This document shows, in pieces, positions 24,801 through 34,692 of a stretch of DNA of 64,000 bases. This DNA comes from Chaetoderma sp. LZ-2023a. Taxonomy: Eukaryota; Mollusca; Caudofoveata; Chaetodermatida; Chaetodermatidae. Position 1 is the first letter of the stretch. Each line of letters begins with the position of its first letter. A program made the translations under genes and the position numbers. The notes under the pieces are model-generated. The model searched no databases and was not told where the DNA came from. It saw nothing but the letters and a program-made list of their open reading frames with translations. The stretch covers positions 131,597,206 through 131,661,205 of the forward strand of contig CM067374.1 in the NCBI GenBank assembly GCA_034401795.1, read 5' to 3'.

Positions 24801-25266
24801 TACCCTTCAAGAGAGTACTTAGGTACGTCGCCCATTGTGTCTTATCCCATCCCTGTGATGTAGCAATGCGCTCAAATCTCTGTAAGTACGCATCTATATT
24901 GTCACTGTTATCGTCGAATGGTGGCATCCTCGGAGCCTTGGGAATAGAACATGAATGGTTAGAGTTTTTCCCTGACATTATATCGCTAGTATCATGTGAC
25001 TGGTTCATTCTCCTTTGTTTTTCTAGCTCTAACTCCCTTTCAATAATCTGAAGTTTGAACTTACTTTCATGTTCCCGTTCTCTCTCACGTTCGCGTTCCT
25101 CTCTCTCCCGTTGTTTCTCTTCTCTCTGCTGTGCTCGGTCCTCTCGCTCTAGCTTTGCTTGCTCTGCCTCTTTCTGTATAGCGACCTGATCGGCAACAAA
25201 CTTCTGCAATGATTCTGCCGCATATCCAAGCTCTTTTCCAAGAGAAACAATCTTGGCAAGGTCCAT
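21832..25266 (-). CDS. Gag-Pol region of the Gmr1-type element (fossil)
   Basis: The likely start is the ATG at 25266 (MDLAKIVSLG). Gag has an Arg/Glu-rich coiled-coil stretch at residues about 30-75 and one zinc knuckle (CFLCSKVGHMAREC) near residue 325. A protease with DSG in place of DTG follows near 405. Next is an integrase with a zinc-binding HHCC region near 595-630 and a catalytic core (IAVDLVGPL, then ILTDMGSQF). The N-terminal half of a reverse transcriptase (VLVRKKDGTYRFCSDFRKIN) ends the region. Integrase lies before reverse transcriptase. The region is broken and cannot encode a complete set of enzymes. It runs antisense to the receptor gene. Confidence 0.9.
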   Translation of the reverse strand: MDLAKIVSLGKELGYAAESLQKFVADQVAIQKEAEQAKLEREDRAQQREEKQREREEREREREREHESKFKLQIIERELELEKQRRMNQSHDTSDIMSGKNSNHSCSIPKAPRMPPFDDNSDNIDAYLQRFERIATSQGWDKTQWATYLSTLLKGRALEVYSRIMTTDADDYPVLKAALLKRYDMTEEGFRCKFRFAKIDSGETFSQFVIRLENYFIRWVELSSTEKSFEGVKDLLLREQLLNMANRELNVFLKERKPSSAREMATLAEQFLDARGGPASYRKPDKAPNQNFTSNKFTGNKPTGSKYTNDSNKKPFISVSDRRCFLCSKVGHMARECPNRQVNISSMKVDHGDGDRENTADATLVAEEARVEPSIVTGAIGSSNPKMPVQRGFVCGKAVNVLRDSGCSGVVIKQSIVDKDCMTDESQTCVLVDGTKRTVPVAFINIDTPYYAGMAKAACMECPTYDLILGNIPGAREPSDPDLSWSDRCMDAVSAVETRSQWRSKERGLPPSKTPRDGGIDVTREELIELQEQDTSMGKLKTLAISGLEKHTGNNVSSFYYHNGIMLRKFMSPNVDHGKEYTQVVVPQSLRTKVMKVAHESLMGGHLGVRKTVDRVQSQFYWPGLHSDIKRHCMSCDICQRTVPKGRVGKIPLGQMPLIETPFERIAVDLVGPLYPVTDRGNRYILTIVDYATRYPEAVALPRIETENVAEALLEVFTRVGVPKEILTDMGSQFTSAVMKEVSRLLSLKQLTTTPYHPMCNGLVERFNGTLKSMLRKMSAERPKDWDRYLPALLFAYREVEQESLGFSPFELLYGRTVRGPLKILRELWTGEVDNAEVRTTYQYVFDLRNRLEETVQIVKDELRKSSSRYRKYYNTKTKNRQMKVGDKVLILLPTDNNKLLMQWKGPFQIVEKFGIGNYRVNVLGKVKTFHANLLKKYMERPESNVDVGTVGIGSLEYVCSGLVDVVFQDDNTDMDISEPEIVSPNWQAKETAEDVVISDELSSEQQQQVKSILHTYGDVLTDLPGRTDCTEYKIRLTSQDPIRSKPYPVPHHMREIIKEEIDAMLQMDVIEPSESPYASPIVLVRKKDGTYRFCSDFRKINQITVFDCEPIPHPESLYTKLSNGKYFSKVDLSKGYWQIKMEE

Positions 25267-25478
25267 TGTTACACTGAAACATACACACAGTAAATTATAA
25301 CAAATGTAAGTGAGGTACAATACAATTTATGTGCAATAACCATTTAGCCTAAGCTATTACGGTGCTCAATGACTATTCAAAAATTCCCATTTGACTCTTA
25401 ACATGATTGAATAAAATAACATCTTTCGTCGAAAATTTGAAAACTATCTTCCTAAAGATCTGACAGAATAAAAAATTG

Positions 25479-25497
25479 TTCCCCGGCATCTCCACCA
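25479..25497 (-). promoter_or_regulatory. Primer binding site, tRNA-Ala type
   Basis: On the minus strand TGGTGGAGATGCCGGGG begins three bases inside the 5' LTR edge. It is the complement of a tRNA 3' end of the form CCCCGGCATCTCCACCA, which as I recall matches animal tRNA-Ala. Confidence 0.7.
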
Positions 25498-25500
25498 AAA

Positions 25501-27614
25501 TGTCACGATCCTTAAGTAGAAAAGTCAAGCCAGATAAACAGTTTTCAAATTTTCAATAACAATTCATAAAATGACATCACAACTAAAATCCTACATATAA
25601 TCCATGCATGAATCACACACAGTTCACACAGCTTACACACGATTCACATACAAATCTCCCACTATGTTCACACGTACACTTCATTTACATACACTACAAC
25701 TCGTCACGCGATTTTATAAGCAACGTACGCTAGCACACCCCCAGCAACTACACCTTAGAATGTACACAGCCGTACTAACAGACGTACGCACAATATATAC
25801 TATATAACCGTAGGTATTAGATAGACAACATAATTATATATATATTAAAACTAGATTGACAATACTATACACACTATAAACTACTAATACAATACAAATA
25901 GTTATTGAAATGTTCACGGACTCGGGGGTGGGGTGGAGTGGGGTGGGGTGGGGTTTTCCTGTTACGTTTAACTGTTTATGAATGTTGATGACGATTACGA
26001 CACTAATATCATTGCACAAGAACGGAAATTGACGATGATGAAGACGATGACGGCAGTGATAGTACTGACACGCCAATTGACGACGATGAAGACGATACTG
26101 GCAATGATAGCAATGACACAATAATGACGAATGTTTCATGAAATTGAAGACGACGATAATGACTGTAATGACACGATACTGACGAATGTTTCTGCGCAAC
26201 TCGCAGGTGATAATATGTGACACAGATGTTACCGGTAATGACCACGACGATGATGATGACGAAACAATGACAGGATTACTGAGACGGTGACGATAATGGC
26301 GACGACAATGCTGACACGACAATATAGGTCTGCGCAACTCGCAGGTGTTAATCGTTGACAGAGAAGATGACAATGACGACGACGACGACGATGATCATGA
26401 CAAAACACTGACAAGATTACTGGGAAGGTGACGATAATGGCGACGACGATGTTGACACGACAATACAGGTCTGCGCAACTCGCAGGTGGTTATCGTTGAC
26501 AGAGAAGATGACAATGACGACGACGACGATGATGAGACGATAGGCAAGTCTGCGCAACTCGCAGGTGATTTTACCACACACACACACGTTATACAGGGTC
26601 GGCTTTACTCACACGCCAACCAATACACAAGATTTCCGACCAAGAAATCACAACCTGTCCGGACCCAGACTGGACACTACAATACAAATATAACCCTGTT
26701 AAAGTATATGTTTACGATAAGGTAAATCACACTTACTAACACATGACAACAACATTGACGAGACATAGGGCTGATAGTGAACAACGCTCGTTAACCTGCA
26801 TTTATAATCTTACTGATTAACCCTTTTCCACTGACAGACTGACTCTGAAACCATACTACGAGTAAACGATAAAATGGTGTTCCTTTTGAAGCTAACGAGA
26901 CTGGAACTCATTGCCCATGTATTGTGCAATAGCTTCCCGTATCATTATCTTCAGAATAGACACACAATATACCAAGTACTAGGAATTTTGCCATAAGGAT
27001 AGGCATACCGCAGGATAAGGGTTAAATACACAATATATTTGAACAGAACGACATGATATAAGTATGTTTTTAAACCACAACTTACTATACTAACAAGCTA
27101 CATATTACCACTTCGCACATTTAAGAGGAGAACTTATTGGACACGTTTTGGCTAAAATAACAATTTTGAAAACACATACTTATATGACGTCATAGATTGA
27201 CATAAACAGACACCGTATAAAATTATCAATACTCACATAATCCAATTGAATAAGAAATATATGACGATTACAATCCGGTATTTCTAATACATATGACTTC
27301 AAAACACATAAATTACTAGATATGAAAAGTTATACATACGCCGTTCAAAATTCAATCAGGTTGCAAACACTTGAACACCGTACACCTGGCATACTTTCAA
27401 ACGACTGTCCCAAGCACTAGGAAATGATCATGCCCGTCACCTTGCAGTTCATTCTCAACCCAAGCGGATTCCTTTCAACAAAGACACGCACACCACTACT
27501 CCAAGCGCCAACACGTCTTATACACACGTAGCTATTTACATAAAATATTGTAGCGAAAATGGAGAAAAAACTGCTGCAATGATTTATCGCGAATTTTGAA
27601 TTCAGATCGTGACA
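25501..27614 (-). repeat. 5' LTR of the Gmr1-type element
   Basis: 2,114 bp, almost identical to 19490-21601. It carries the same G-rich block, repeated 18-mer and TTAA insert. Its outer edge ends GATCGTGACA against the CTGAC duplication. Confidence 0.95.
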
Positions 27615-27922
27615 CTGACCTTATTTGCTGGATGCCAATTCTAATTTCTAGCTTGGGTGCATGTATTGGCCTCACTTTGAATGCTGATACAGTGGCATTT
27701 CTCGCTGTAATAATATTGCCTATAAATGGGACTGTTAATCCATACCTCTATACATTGACGAATTTTCGAAAGCGCGTTAAAAAGACCGCACACATCTCAA
27801 ACTCACGTACCTACCTGAAATCCCTTCTTAACCCATATTGTGTGTTCTTAAGCTTAAAATTACCAAGCTGGCCAAAAGGACCTCTTGTCATGAGGAATGT
27901 TCACTTGCAAGCCAAGAGATGA
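27615..27922 (+). pseudogene. GRL101-like receptor, end of last exon (TM6-TM7-tail)
   Basis: Directly after the right target duplication the receptor resumes with LICWMPILISSLGACIGL (second half of TM6, containing the conserved CWxP). TM7 follows with NPYLY, the NPxxY motif, at about 27734-27748. A basic cytoplasmic start (NFRKRVKK) and a tail of about 45 residues reach the stop at 27920-27922. Apart from the duplicated five bases, the codons on the two sides of the LTR element are continuous, so the insertion was clean. The last residues and the stop fall within a P-family palindromic repeat. Confidence 0.9.
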
Positions 27923-28040
27923 CTATCTTTGAGAATTTACTACATGAATAGCATGCTCGATAACCGAGCCAGTCAGTCCAGTAGTAACTTCCCAAAACAA
28001 TCTTCTCTTGGTATGAACATGGGCATTTTCAATTGAACAA
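27890..28040. repeat. P-family repeat overlapping the receptor's stop codon
   Basis: GCAAGCCAAGAGATGACTAT and the following GAGAATTTAC match the family's left arm. GATAACCGAGCCAGTCAGTC and CTTCTCTTGGTATGAACATG match the right arm. The receptor's last codons and TGA are the left arm of this repeat. Confidence 0.65.
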
Positions 28041-28104
28041 ATGCAATTTTTGTGAAAGATTTTGAGGGTTAGACGTTTAAGAGGAAGCCAGCTGTAACCT
28101 ACCC

Positions 28105-28165
28105 TGATAACGCAGTTGACTGGGCACGATATGGGCCTAGCATTGGCCAGCAAATGAAATGAGTA
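28105..28165. repeat. Half copy of the H3 hairpin
   Basis: GATAACGCAGTTGACTGGGC with GGCCAGCAAATG resembles the hairpins at 8940 and 12979, but pairing is poor. Confidence 0.35.
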
Positions 28166-28361
28166 GGTAACAGTATGTCTCTAGTGGGTCGTTATGGAGG
28201 TTTTTATTTGACTGTAGTGCCATATGTGAATGCCCTATACATGTAAATAGAATATTGATACTGTTATACGGTTGACCATAAAATAATACGCATCATCTCC
28301 AATATACATGTTGTATAAATGTATACTATATTTATTTAGGACACAAAACTGCTAAGGGTAA

Positions 28362-28535
28362 TTAAGGGTGTGTGGGAGTAGGGTGGGGTGGTTGTTGGGT
28401 ACGGTTGGTGGGTGGGTAGGGATCGGGTTGGTGGGGTGTGTTAGGGTGGGTGCGGGTTGGGTTGGGGTGGGTGGTTGGAGAGGGGTGGTGGTGGTGGTGG
28501 TGGTGGTGGTGGTGGTGGTGGTGGTGGTGGAACTA
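28362..28535. repeat. G-rich tract with (GGT)n
   Basis: The plus strand carries more than a dozen GGG or longer runs (GGGTGGGGTGG, GGGTTGGGTTGGGG and similar) and ends in a TGG microsatellite. A second, shorter G-rich block lies at 28700-28735. The composition allows G-quadruplex folding. Confidence 0.85.
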
Positions 28536-29393
28536 TAGGTTAAGATTGTTAAGATGCACACCAAAGGAAATCTCCGCGCAGTTTTTCGTTTCAAATTACG
28601 AGTAGATTGACTATATCGTATACACTGTATATCAGGAATGCAAATGAAAAGAGTATACATTTTTCTTGCATACACCTGCGAATGTGCGATATCATTGTGT
28701 TGGTTGGGGGATGGGGGCAGGGGTGGGGTCGAAGGGCGATGTTATAGCACAATGTGACATGCCTCCTCCTCCTTCTCCTTTCTTTCGCTCATCTCTTTCA
28801 GTTTTAAGGATGAGGAGAAACAACACAGAGACAGGGGTGGGTAGCAAGGGAAGGGATTGGGGAATTATGATATGTCTTTTCTCCTCATTCGTCTTTCGCT
28901 TCAACTTTCGCTGTTCGTGATGAGGAGATGAGGGTTAATGGCTAGATAAGGAATGGGGTGAGATGTGTAATGGGGCGATAAAGATGTATCTAGAGATGCA
29001 TTGGTTTACGATGTCACTTTCTCAGGCATAACTACTTGCATAGCGATTATTCTGCTCTTATTTAGTATTATAGTTCTTATTATAGATTTTGTTTTACTAT
29101 ACCATATCTGCTGTACAAATGGATCTAGTTATGGTGTCTTAACGGCTAAATATTGGAAGGGGTCGGTAAGAGGGTGACTAGGATATGCCTGCAGATCAAT
29201 TAACTCACTACTTCACTCAGCCACGTAAATGTAATTTTCATGTACATCGATTATTTTGATAATGTTAAACTGATGCTAAACTCATCTCAAATGTTATATT
29301 GCAGTGATGGATTATGGTGCATAGATTCAATTTCATTCATGTCCATGTCTGTATCATATGTATTTGTTGTAAATATCTATTAAAGGTAGAACA
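28536..29393. other. Intergenic, no gene seen
   Basis: Apart from the short G-rich block, nothing is recognised. Imperfect G/A- and CTT-rich stretches are present at 28760-28935. Confidence 0.4.
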
Positions 29394-29605
29394 GTCATCG
29401 CCACCGTGTATTCCCCTCAAGCGATCCTTGGTATCTAAGTGTCAATGTCATCGCCACCGTGTATTCCCCTCAAGCGATCCTTGGTATCTAAGTGTCAATG
29501 TCATCGCCACCGTGTATCCCCCTCAAGCGATCCTGGGTATCTAAGTGTCAATGTCATCGCCACCGTGTATTCCCCTCAAGCGATCCTGGGTATCTAAGTG
29601 TCAAT
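29394..29605. repeat. 53-bp minisatellite, four units
   Basis: Four head-to-tail units starting GTCATCGCCACCGTGTATTC at 29394, 29447, 29500 and 29553. They differ at only two or three positions (CTTGG/CTGGG, ATTCC/ATCCC). Confidence 0.95.
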
Positions 29606-30060
29606 GTATTACATTCTTTATCATGTAATACTCATCTTGTTGAATGTTGCGCGGCTGATTTGAGGTCAAACTAGTTTCGGAATGTTCAACAGTTTGCATG
29701 TATGGTTGCTATTATGCCACATTACCAAAGTTTAGATGACACCTCTGTGGCTGTGTGTGTATATATCAAGGCAGACAGGCTAGCTTTTACTGATTAGTTG
29801 AAAGCAATTTTCATTTAAAGTCTGAATCTAGGTCCTTGTCGATAAGATAAAAAGCTAAGATAGCAGGGATTGATTATGCGTGAAAAATTGTATCACCTGA
29901 ATGGTTAATACAAGATAAGGCGAGTATTCCTTTAATAGTATACGTATAACTCGTTTTCTCTTTAATATATCTGCTGTACAAATGTATCTAGTCACGTTAC
30001 GATGTGTTAACACATTGAACCCTGAGATCCTAGAGTCATAATTGCGAAACCATCATACAG
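29606..30060. other. Intergenic, no gene seen
   Basis: AT-rich DNA with no gene or complete element. AACTAGTTTCGGAATGTTCAAC near 29669 is a weak half-arm of the foldback hairpin. Confidence 0.35.
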
Positions 30061-30061
30061 G

Positions 30062-30160
30062 TCAGCTGTTGGATATTTTGAAGCTAGTCTGACAAGACCA
30101 TTTTGCTGCCATTGGCAAGAAATCCCATATTAAGATTGGTTTCTGGATATACAACATACT
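30062..30160. repeat. Degenerate foldback hairpin core
   Basis: GCTGTTGGATATTTTGAAGC at the left and GATTGGTTTCTGGATATAC at the right are worn arms of the foldback hairpin. Confidence 0.4.
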
Positions 30161-30669
30161 ATCTATTAAACGGTAAATAATTTTTCAGAGTTGTTTTTTT
30201 CCGGTTCGATGTGTTGCAATTGAAGCTACAAATGCAAGGGTTTCGATGACCAAACAATAGGAAATTATAGGGCTATATAATTTCATTGTACATACTTTTA
30301 TGTACTGTTTTACGGTGCTTTCTGTACATATATTTTCTTTTTCGTGTAAAATGTACATAATACTACTATCTCTGCTGCTTATCTATTTTTTATTTGCTCA
30401 ATTTCTATCCTTTTCTCTAAACGGTCTCTATTACGATACCAACCATACTTTTATAATTCTGAGAGATAGCGAGATTACGTTCACCAAACACAAAGCAAAA
30501 CTAATGCTCAGGATACATACAACTACGGCGATCATGTATACTGATTGGTTACTGATACCAGGAACAAGATGGGTACAGATTTACAACAATACAGGGCCGC
30601 CATGGGTGTATTTCTTATAAAATCATATTCGTGTCATATTACAAAAGTTGTAAGAGTGCCTCTTCTAAA

Positions 30670-30786
30670 ATGTTTCAGTCATTATTACAATTTGGATACA
30701 TACTTATCTTTCTAAATTTAATTGCTAAACTTAATCTGTTATTATATGGAGATGTGGAAATCAATCCCGGTCCATATAAACAATGA
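30670..30786 (+). pseudogene. LINE ORF 5' end with 2A-type peptide
   Basis: An ATG opens a 38-codon frame. A hydrophobic stretch (YILIFLNLIAKLNLLL) leads into GDVEINPGP at 30748-30774, which fits the 2A consensus D-(V/I)-E-x-N-P-G-P. Motifs of this kind sit at the N-terminus of some CR1/L2-like LINE proteins in sea urchins and other marine animals, where they make the ribosome skip and release the leader. The hydrophobic leader is also typical there. The frame stops three codons after the motif, so this copy is dead. The endonuclease part continues at 30845. Confidence 0.7.
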
Positions 30787-30844
30787 AGCGACCAATGTGT
30801 CTGCCGTGAGCTTATCTCTTTGAATACATGTTCTAAGACATAAA

Positions 30845-30916
30845 CTCTGTGGTATTGACGAGTTTGTTTGTGACTATGACATAGCTTGCTTTTCGGAATC
30901 TAAGCTAGATAATGTT
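30845..30916 (+). pseudogene. LINE endonuclease fragment
   Basis: The translation GIDEFVCDYDIACFSESKLD matches the conserved 'YDIicltETkLd' start of the apurinic endonuclease of CR1/L2/Jockey-type LINEs. It lies 60 bases after the 2A frame and is cut off after about 24 codons, where a P-family repeat begins. Confidence 0.65.
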
Positions 30917-30949
30917 ACACTTTTACTTTGCAAACCATGAGAATGCAAT

Positions 30950-31100
30950 TTTTGGAAAATGTACACCTCAATTGACTGGCTTGATTACGGGGCTAGATAT
31001 TACAGTGGCAAAATTTCAAAGTGTCTTCTCTTGAATAGCAAATATCTCAAGCCCACTAAAAAGGCTGTGCTGGCCACTTTGACGATTAAAGTGTTAATCA
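30950..31100. repeat. P-family repeat copy
   Basis: CAATTGACTGGCTTGATTAC, then GGGGCTAG and GTGTCTTCTCTTGA, and finally GACGATTAAAGTGTTAA, follow the family order. It ends the LINE 5' fragment. Confidence 0.55.
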
Positions 31101-32155
31101 CTACTCAAATGATGCAATGCATTTGACTTTACATATTGCATATATTATGTCATAAGAGAAAACTAAATTGATATAATAATAATAATTGAAAGGAAATATG
31201 TAATTAGCAATTCTTTGGGCAAAGTTATCAATTACAATTAGCTATTCTAATTCTTAAAAATTTACCAAATTACTTCTTTATCCAATGTGCACAACCTCTA
31301 CTTACCCCCAGCCCTGGTGATGGTTAGATTTTAGCCTATTGAGGCTCTACATCGGTAGTACACATTTATGCAATAGCAGTTGATGATATGATACATTGAT
31401 ATTGTTCATGAAATATAATCCATCACATGCATAATGCAATCGTGAAATAATTCCCCATAAACATGATGCTATCTAGTAAACATTCCACCTCACTATGGCA
31501 TAAGTAATTTAATGATATTAGCTTTGCTCTAGAAGACATGCTTATTAATTTAGATTTCAAGATTAACTTCAGTAAATGAGTTTTCTGTTAGGTGCTTGTA
31601 AGAATCCATAAAGACAACGGCTATCACAATTTATGTTATTCACATAATTTCAGATCTACAATATAATATATAACTTATTGCTATGATTTATATACATTAA
31701 CCTCATGCATTGCATAGCGTGTTCACAATATCTGTTATGCATATGTGTTTATTATTTTGACATTGATTATGTAATTACCACACATTACAATTCAAAGGAT
31801 AACATATCCATTGGTCCTCCTAGTACTCCTTCAACTGCTATCATGCCGTGAGGCCAAACAAAATAATAATCCAACCAAGTGCCCCAAGTGGTATGTAGAT
31901 GTAGGAAATTTTTCTCATGGCAAATATTAGTGTTTCTCTTACGGTGTTTTGCTAAGCATCGCAGAATGAAGCTAGAAAAACGATGAAAATTCAATAAATT
32001 CTACAATCAATCCAAACTTTGTATGTAATACTATTTTAATGGCAGGTAAATTGTGTCCAGTGCTACAGGTACATGTTAGTCAAAGATCATAGACATCTAT
32101 CTACCTTGTTAACCCTATATAGGGCATTTCATTTAGTTATTCCTTAACTAGATAC
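31101..32155. other. AT-rich intergenic, no gene seen
   Basis: Strongly AT-rich; no gene, RNA gene or element supported. Confidence 0.45.
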
Positions 32156-32159
32156 ACAA

Positions 32160-32540
32160 TTGACCCTTTGCACTCTGATGCCAAATATTTTAATTTTCAA
32201 ATTAAATTAACGTCCTGATGAACTGGCGTTCATTAAAAAAAAGTGTGCGACATGTTGCTGTCATAGACAAATTCAGATTCAAGATTATTTATTTCAATAT
32301 AGACACCTAATTTAACAAGTCAACACAGGCATCTACCAAAGGCAAGGCCTGTAATGTGGTGGATACTTGACATATAGCATTTATACCAGGATGTGTACAT
32401 ATTATATTTATACATGTAACATTTATATCTTTTATATTACATACATCATCATCCACCAAACTTGTTGAAAAATGTAAACAAGTTTCTTTGATATTTGCAC
32501 TGCGAAATATAGCATATTGACATCAGAGTGGTAATGATTA
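32160..32540. mobile_element. Candidate TTAA MITE, different subfamily
   Basis: TTGACCCTTTGCACTCTGATG at the left end and GACATCAGAGTGGTAATGATTAA at the right end form an inverted terminus of about 10-12 bases, with a TTAA-like flank on both sides. The interior is not shared with other elements in the window. Confidence 0.4.
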
Positions 32541-33865
32541 ACCATGATCAACACCAATTCAAAGTTAGTAAGGTCTATTTACTTTTTATGCATAGTAACA
32601 TCGACTTTCCATTACAATCAGTGGTGCTGTGATTATCTGGTCCAATCCTCCAGCAGAAGAATAGAAGTGTTTTCCCCACCCACCACTCACGCACCCTCAT
32701 CTCATGCACCTCCACATGAGCTCCTGCACCTCAAAGTTTGACACACCAGAGCTGGTTATGATGCTATTGTGTCTTCTGTCAGGCATGCCTAACTAAACTC
32801 ATTTAGAGGGATGGCAATATTCACGAACATTTTCACATTAGTAAACCAAGTCTGGCATGCATGGTTATCACCCCTTCCCTCCATCAATTTAACACCCAAC
32901 CCACCCCCCAATTACACACCATCCTCCGCATGCCCCTCAACCAAACACACCCACCGGCTATCTCAATTGTCCAGCGGTATAATGTATTGCTATTCACAAA
33001 ATCAGCTATTAGCAGTTTAGCACTTATTTGAAAATTAACATCACAAATGTTGCCATTCACACGCCCATTGAACAAGTCATTCGATTCACGAATATTGGTT
33101 ACCACCTGATATGAAAATAGTAAACAAATCAGTGTCATCAATATCTTACACGAATAATGTGGAGATGGACGATATTTCGCGGAACAATTATTATGTAGAG
33201 GATTAATGCAGAGTGAGATATGTGCTGGAAGATTAGTGTTTACACAGCTGGTCGCTTTGACAGCACGGCTTCAACGTTCTATAAATAATGACGTAATGGC
33301 GTCACGAAAAAACTCTGGAACACAGCAACCTTGATAAATTACACTATTTCTCATTAAAATTAGACAGTTTTATCAAATCAACTGGTCAATCATTGCAATA
33401 TTGATACCTTTTGTTAGAATATTCATCAAACAGGATAAAATACAAACATGACAAAATACATCCACGGAATAGCGTGACTGTCGTTTAATATGGGACTAAT
33501 TTAAGTACATGAATATTAGGGGGAAAACTGTGGTTTTATTTAGCTGGGCACCAGGATGCGCACGTCGAATCATTGCACACGTCACGGGCCGCTTTCTGAT
33601 TGGTCGAAACTCCCCATTCCTTTCTGAAGGAGAGGAAATGGCCGCGATCCAGAAAATCTCCAAAATCTTTAATTTGCGACGGTTAAAAGCCCAATATGAT
33701 AGCGTTGTCATGTTTTTTGTCTAGGATACACTCAGCAACCGCCTTATTAGTGTATACGGCGTCTACATAATGACTTTTATAGCTCCCTTTTCCTTTCATT
33801 TAAACAAAGCTTCTGGCCGTGTTGAGATAAAATGCTAAAGGAAATTATTTACTCCATAGTCTAGG
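32541..33865. other. Intergenic, no gene seen
   Basis: Short overlapping open frames on both strands at about 33496-33724 have no recognisable domains and cover the same bases, so none is annotated. C-rich simple sequence lies near 32680-32735 and 32880-32950. Confidence 0.4.
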
Positions 33866-34328
33866 CTTTTCAATAAAGCTATCGAAAGTGGCATATTTCC
33901 CGAAACCCTGAAAACAGCTACCGTCATCTCATTATCTAAGAAAGGCGATCGGGAATTACCGGAAAAATTAACGTCCAATTTCGCTGCTAAGTACTGTCTG
34001 GAAAACTATGGAAAGGATAATTTTCAAAAAATGTTTATAATCACCTTATTGGACATAATCTGATATATATATATATATATTATGTGCATATACCAATCTG
34101 ACTTCCGCTCGGGCTATTCGATTGTATTTCAACTTATTGACCTGTGCCACTTCCTGTCAAATGCACGAGATGAACGCAAATCTTCGTGCATTGTACTTTG
34201 CGATATTTCGAAGGCATTTGACAAAATATGACATAGAGAACTGTTCTTTAAATTAGATGCGCATGGGCTGGGAAGAAGCTTGCTCACATAGTTCAAGAGC
34301 TACTTGTTTTCACGAAAGTCTCAGTTAA

Positions 34329-34672
34329 AGGTGCATATTCACACCAGAATGCTAAAAAATTAAATTGCTAAAATTGTATACTTTTAGAGGCGTATATTGT
34401 GTGCATGGACGTAATGAAACGAAATACATCTTATGATGATAATTTCATTCCATATAAATTAATATAATTTTTTAAGTTGTGAAATTGAATTAGAGACACG
34501 AGTCCCTTATTCAAATTCACAACTAAAAATACGAAATTTATTTATACGGAATGAAATCATCATATTTTACGATTAATGTCGTTCGATTCCATCTAAGCAA
34601 CAATTTAAGCCTCTAAAAATTATACAATTTTAACAAGTTTATTGTCAAGAATTTTGGTGAGAATATGCACCT
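34329..34672. mobile_element. TTAA-type MITE, copy C, inside the LINE
   Basis: AGGTGCATATTCACACCAGA and its mirrored end GAATATGCACCT, with perfect TTAA duplications at 34325-34328 and 34673-34676. Same family as 7507-7830 and 14162-14470. Confidence 0.9.
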
Positions 34673-34692
34673 TTAATCAAGCAAATTTGCCC

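Larger units (their letters stand above)
19490..27614 (-). mobile_element. Gmr1-type Ty3/gypsy LTR retrotransposon (broken)
   Basis: An 8,125-bp element on the minus strand, inserted in the receptor's last exon and bounded by CTGAC duplications. Its LTRs are unusually long, about 2.11 kb, and begin and end TGTCACGATC...GATCGTGACA. They differ at only about ten positions plus a 2-bp indel by eye (about 0.5%), so the insertion is young. The parts in order on its own strand are Gag with a CCHC knuckle, protease, integrase, then reverse transcriptase. That order is the hallmark of the Gmr1 clade within Ty3/gypsy. It looks whole in outline but is broken, with about one large break in pol, so it is probably a non-autonomous fossil. 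Confidence 0.9.

Noticed and set aside
29394-29605. Possible CRISPR-like array
   Set aside because: The units are directly adjacent with no unique spacers; this is a minisatellite in a eukaryotic genome.
30300-30620. 106-codon hydrophobic frame upstream of the LINE 2A motif
   Set aside because: It might be LINE leader sequence, but there is no similarity to a known domain and no link in frame to the 2A frame.
33496-33724. Two overlapping frames on opposite strands, about 71 codons each
   Set aside because: They share the same bases, have no recognisable motif and no splice or context support.
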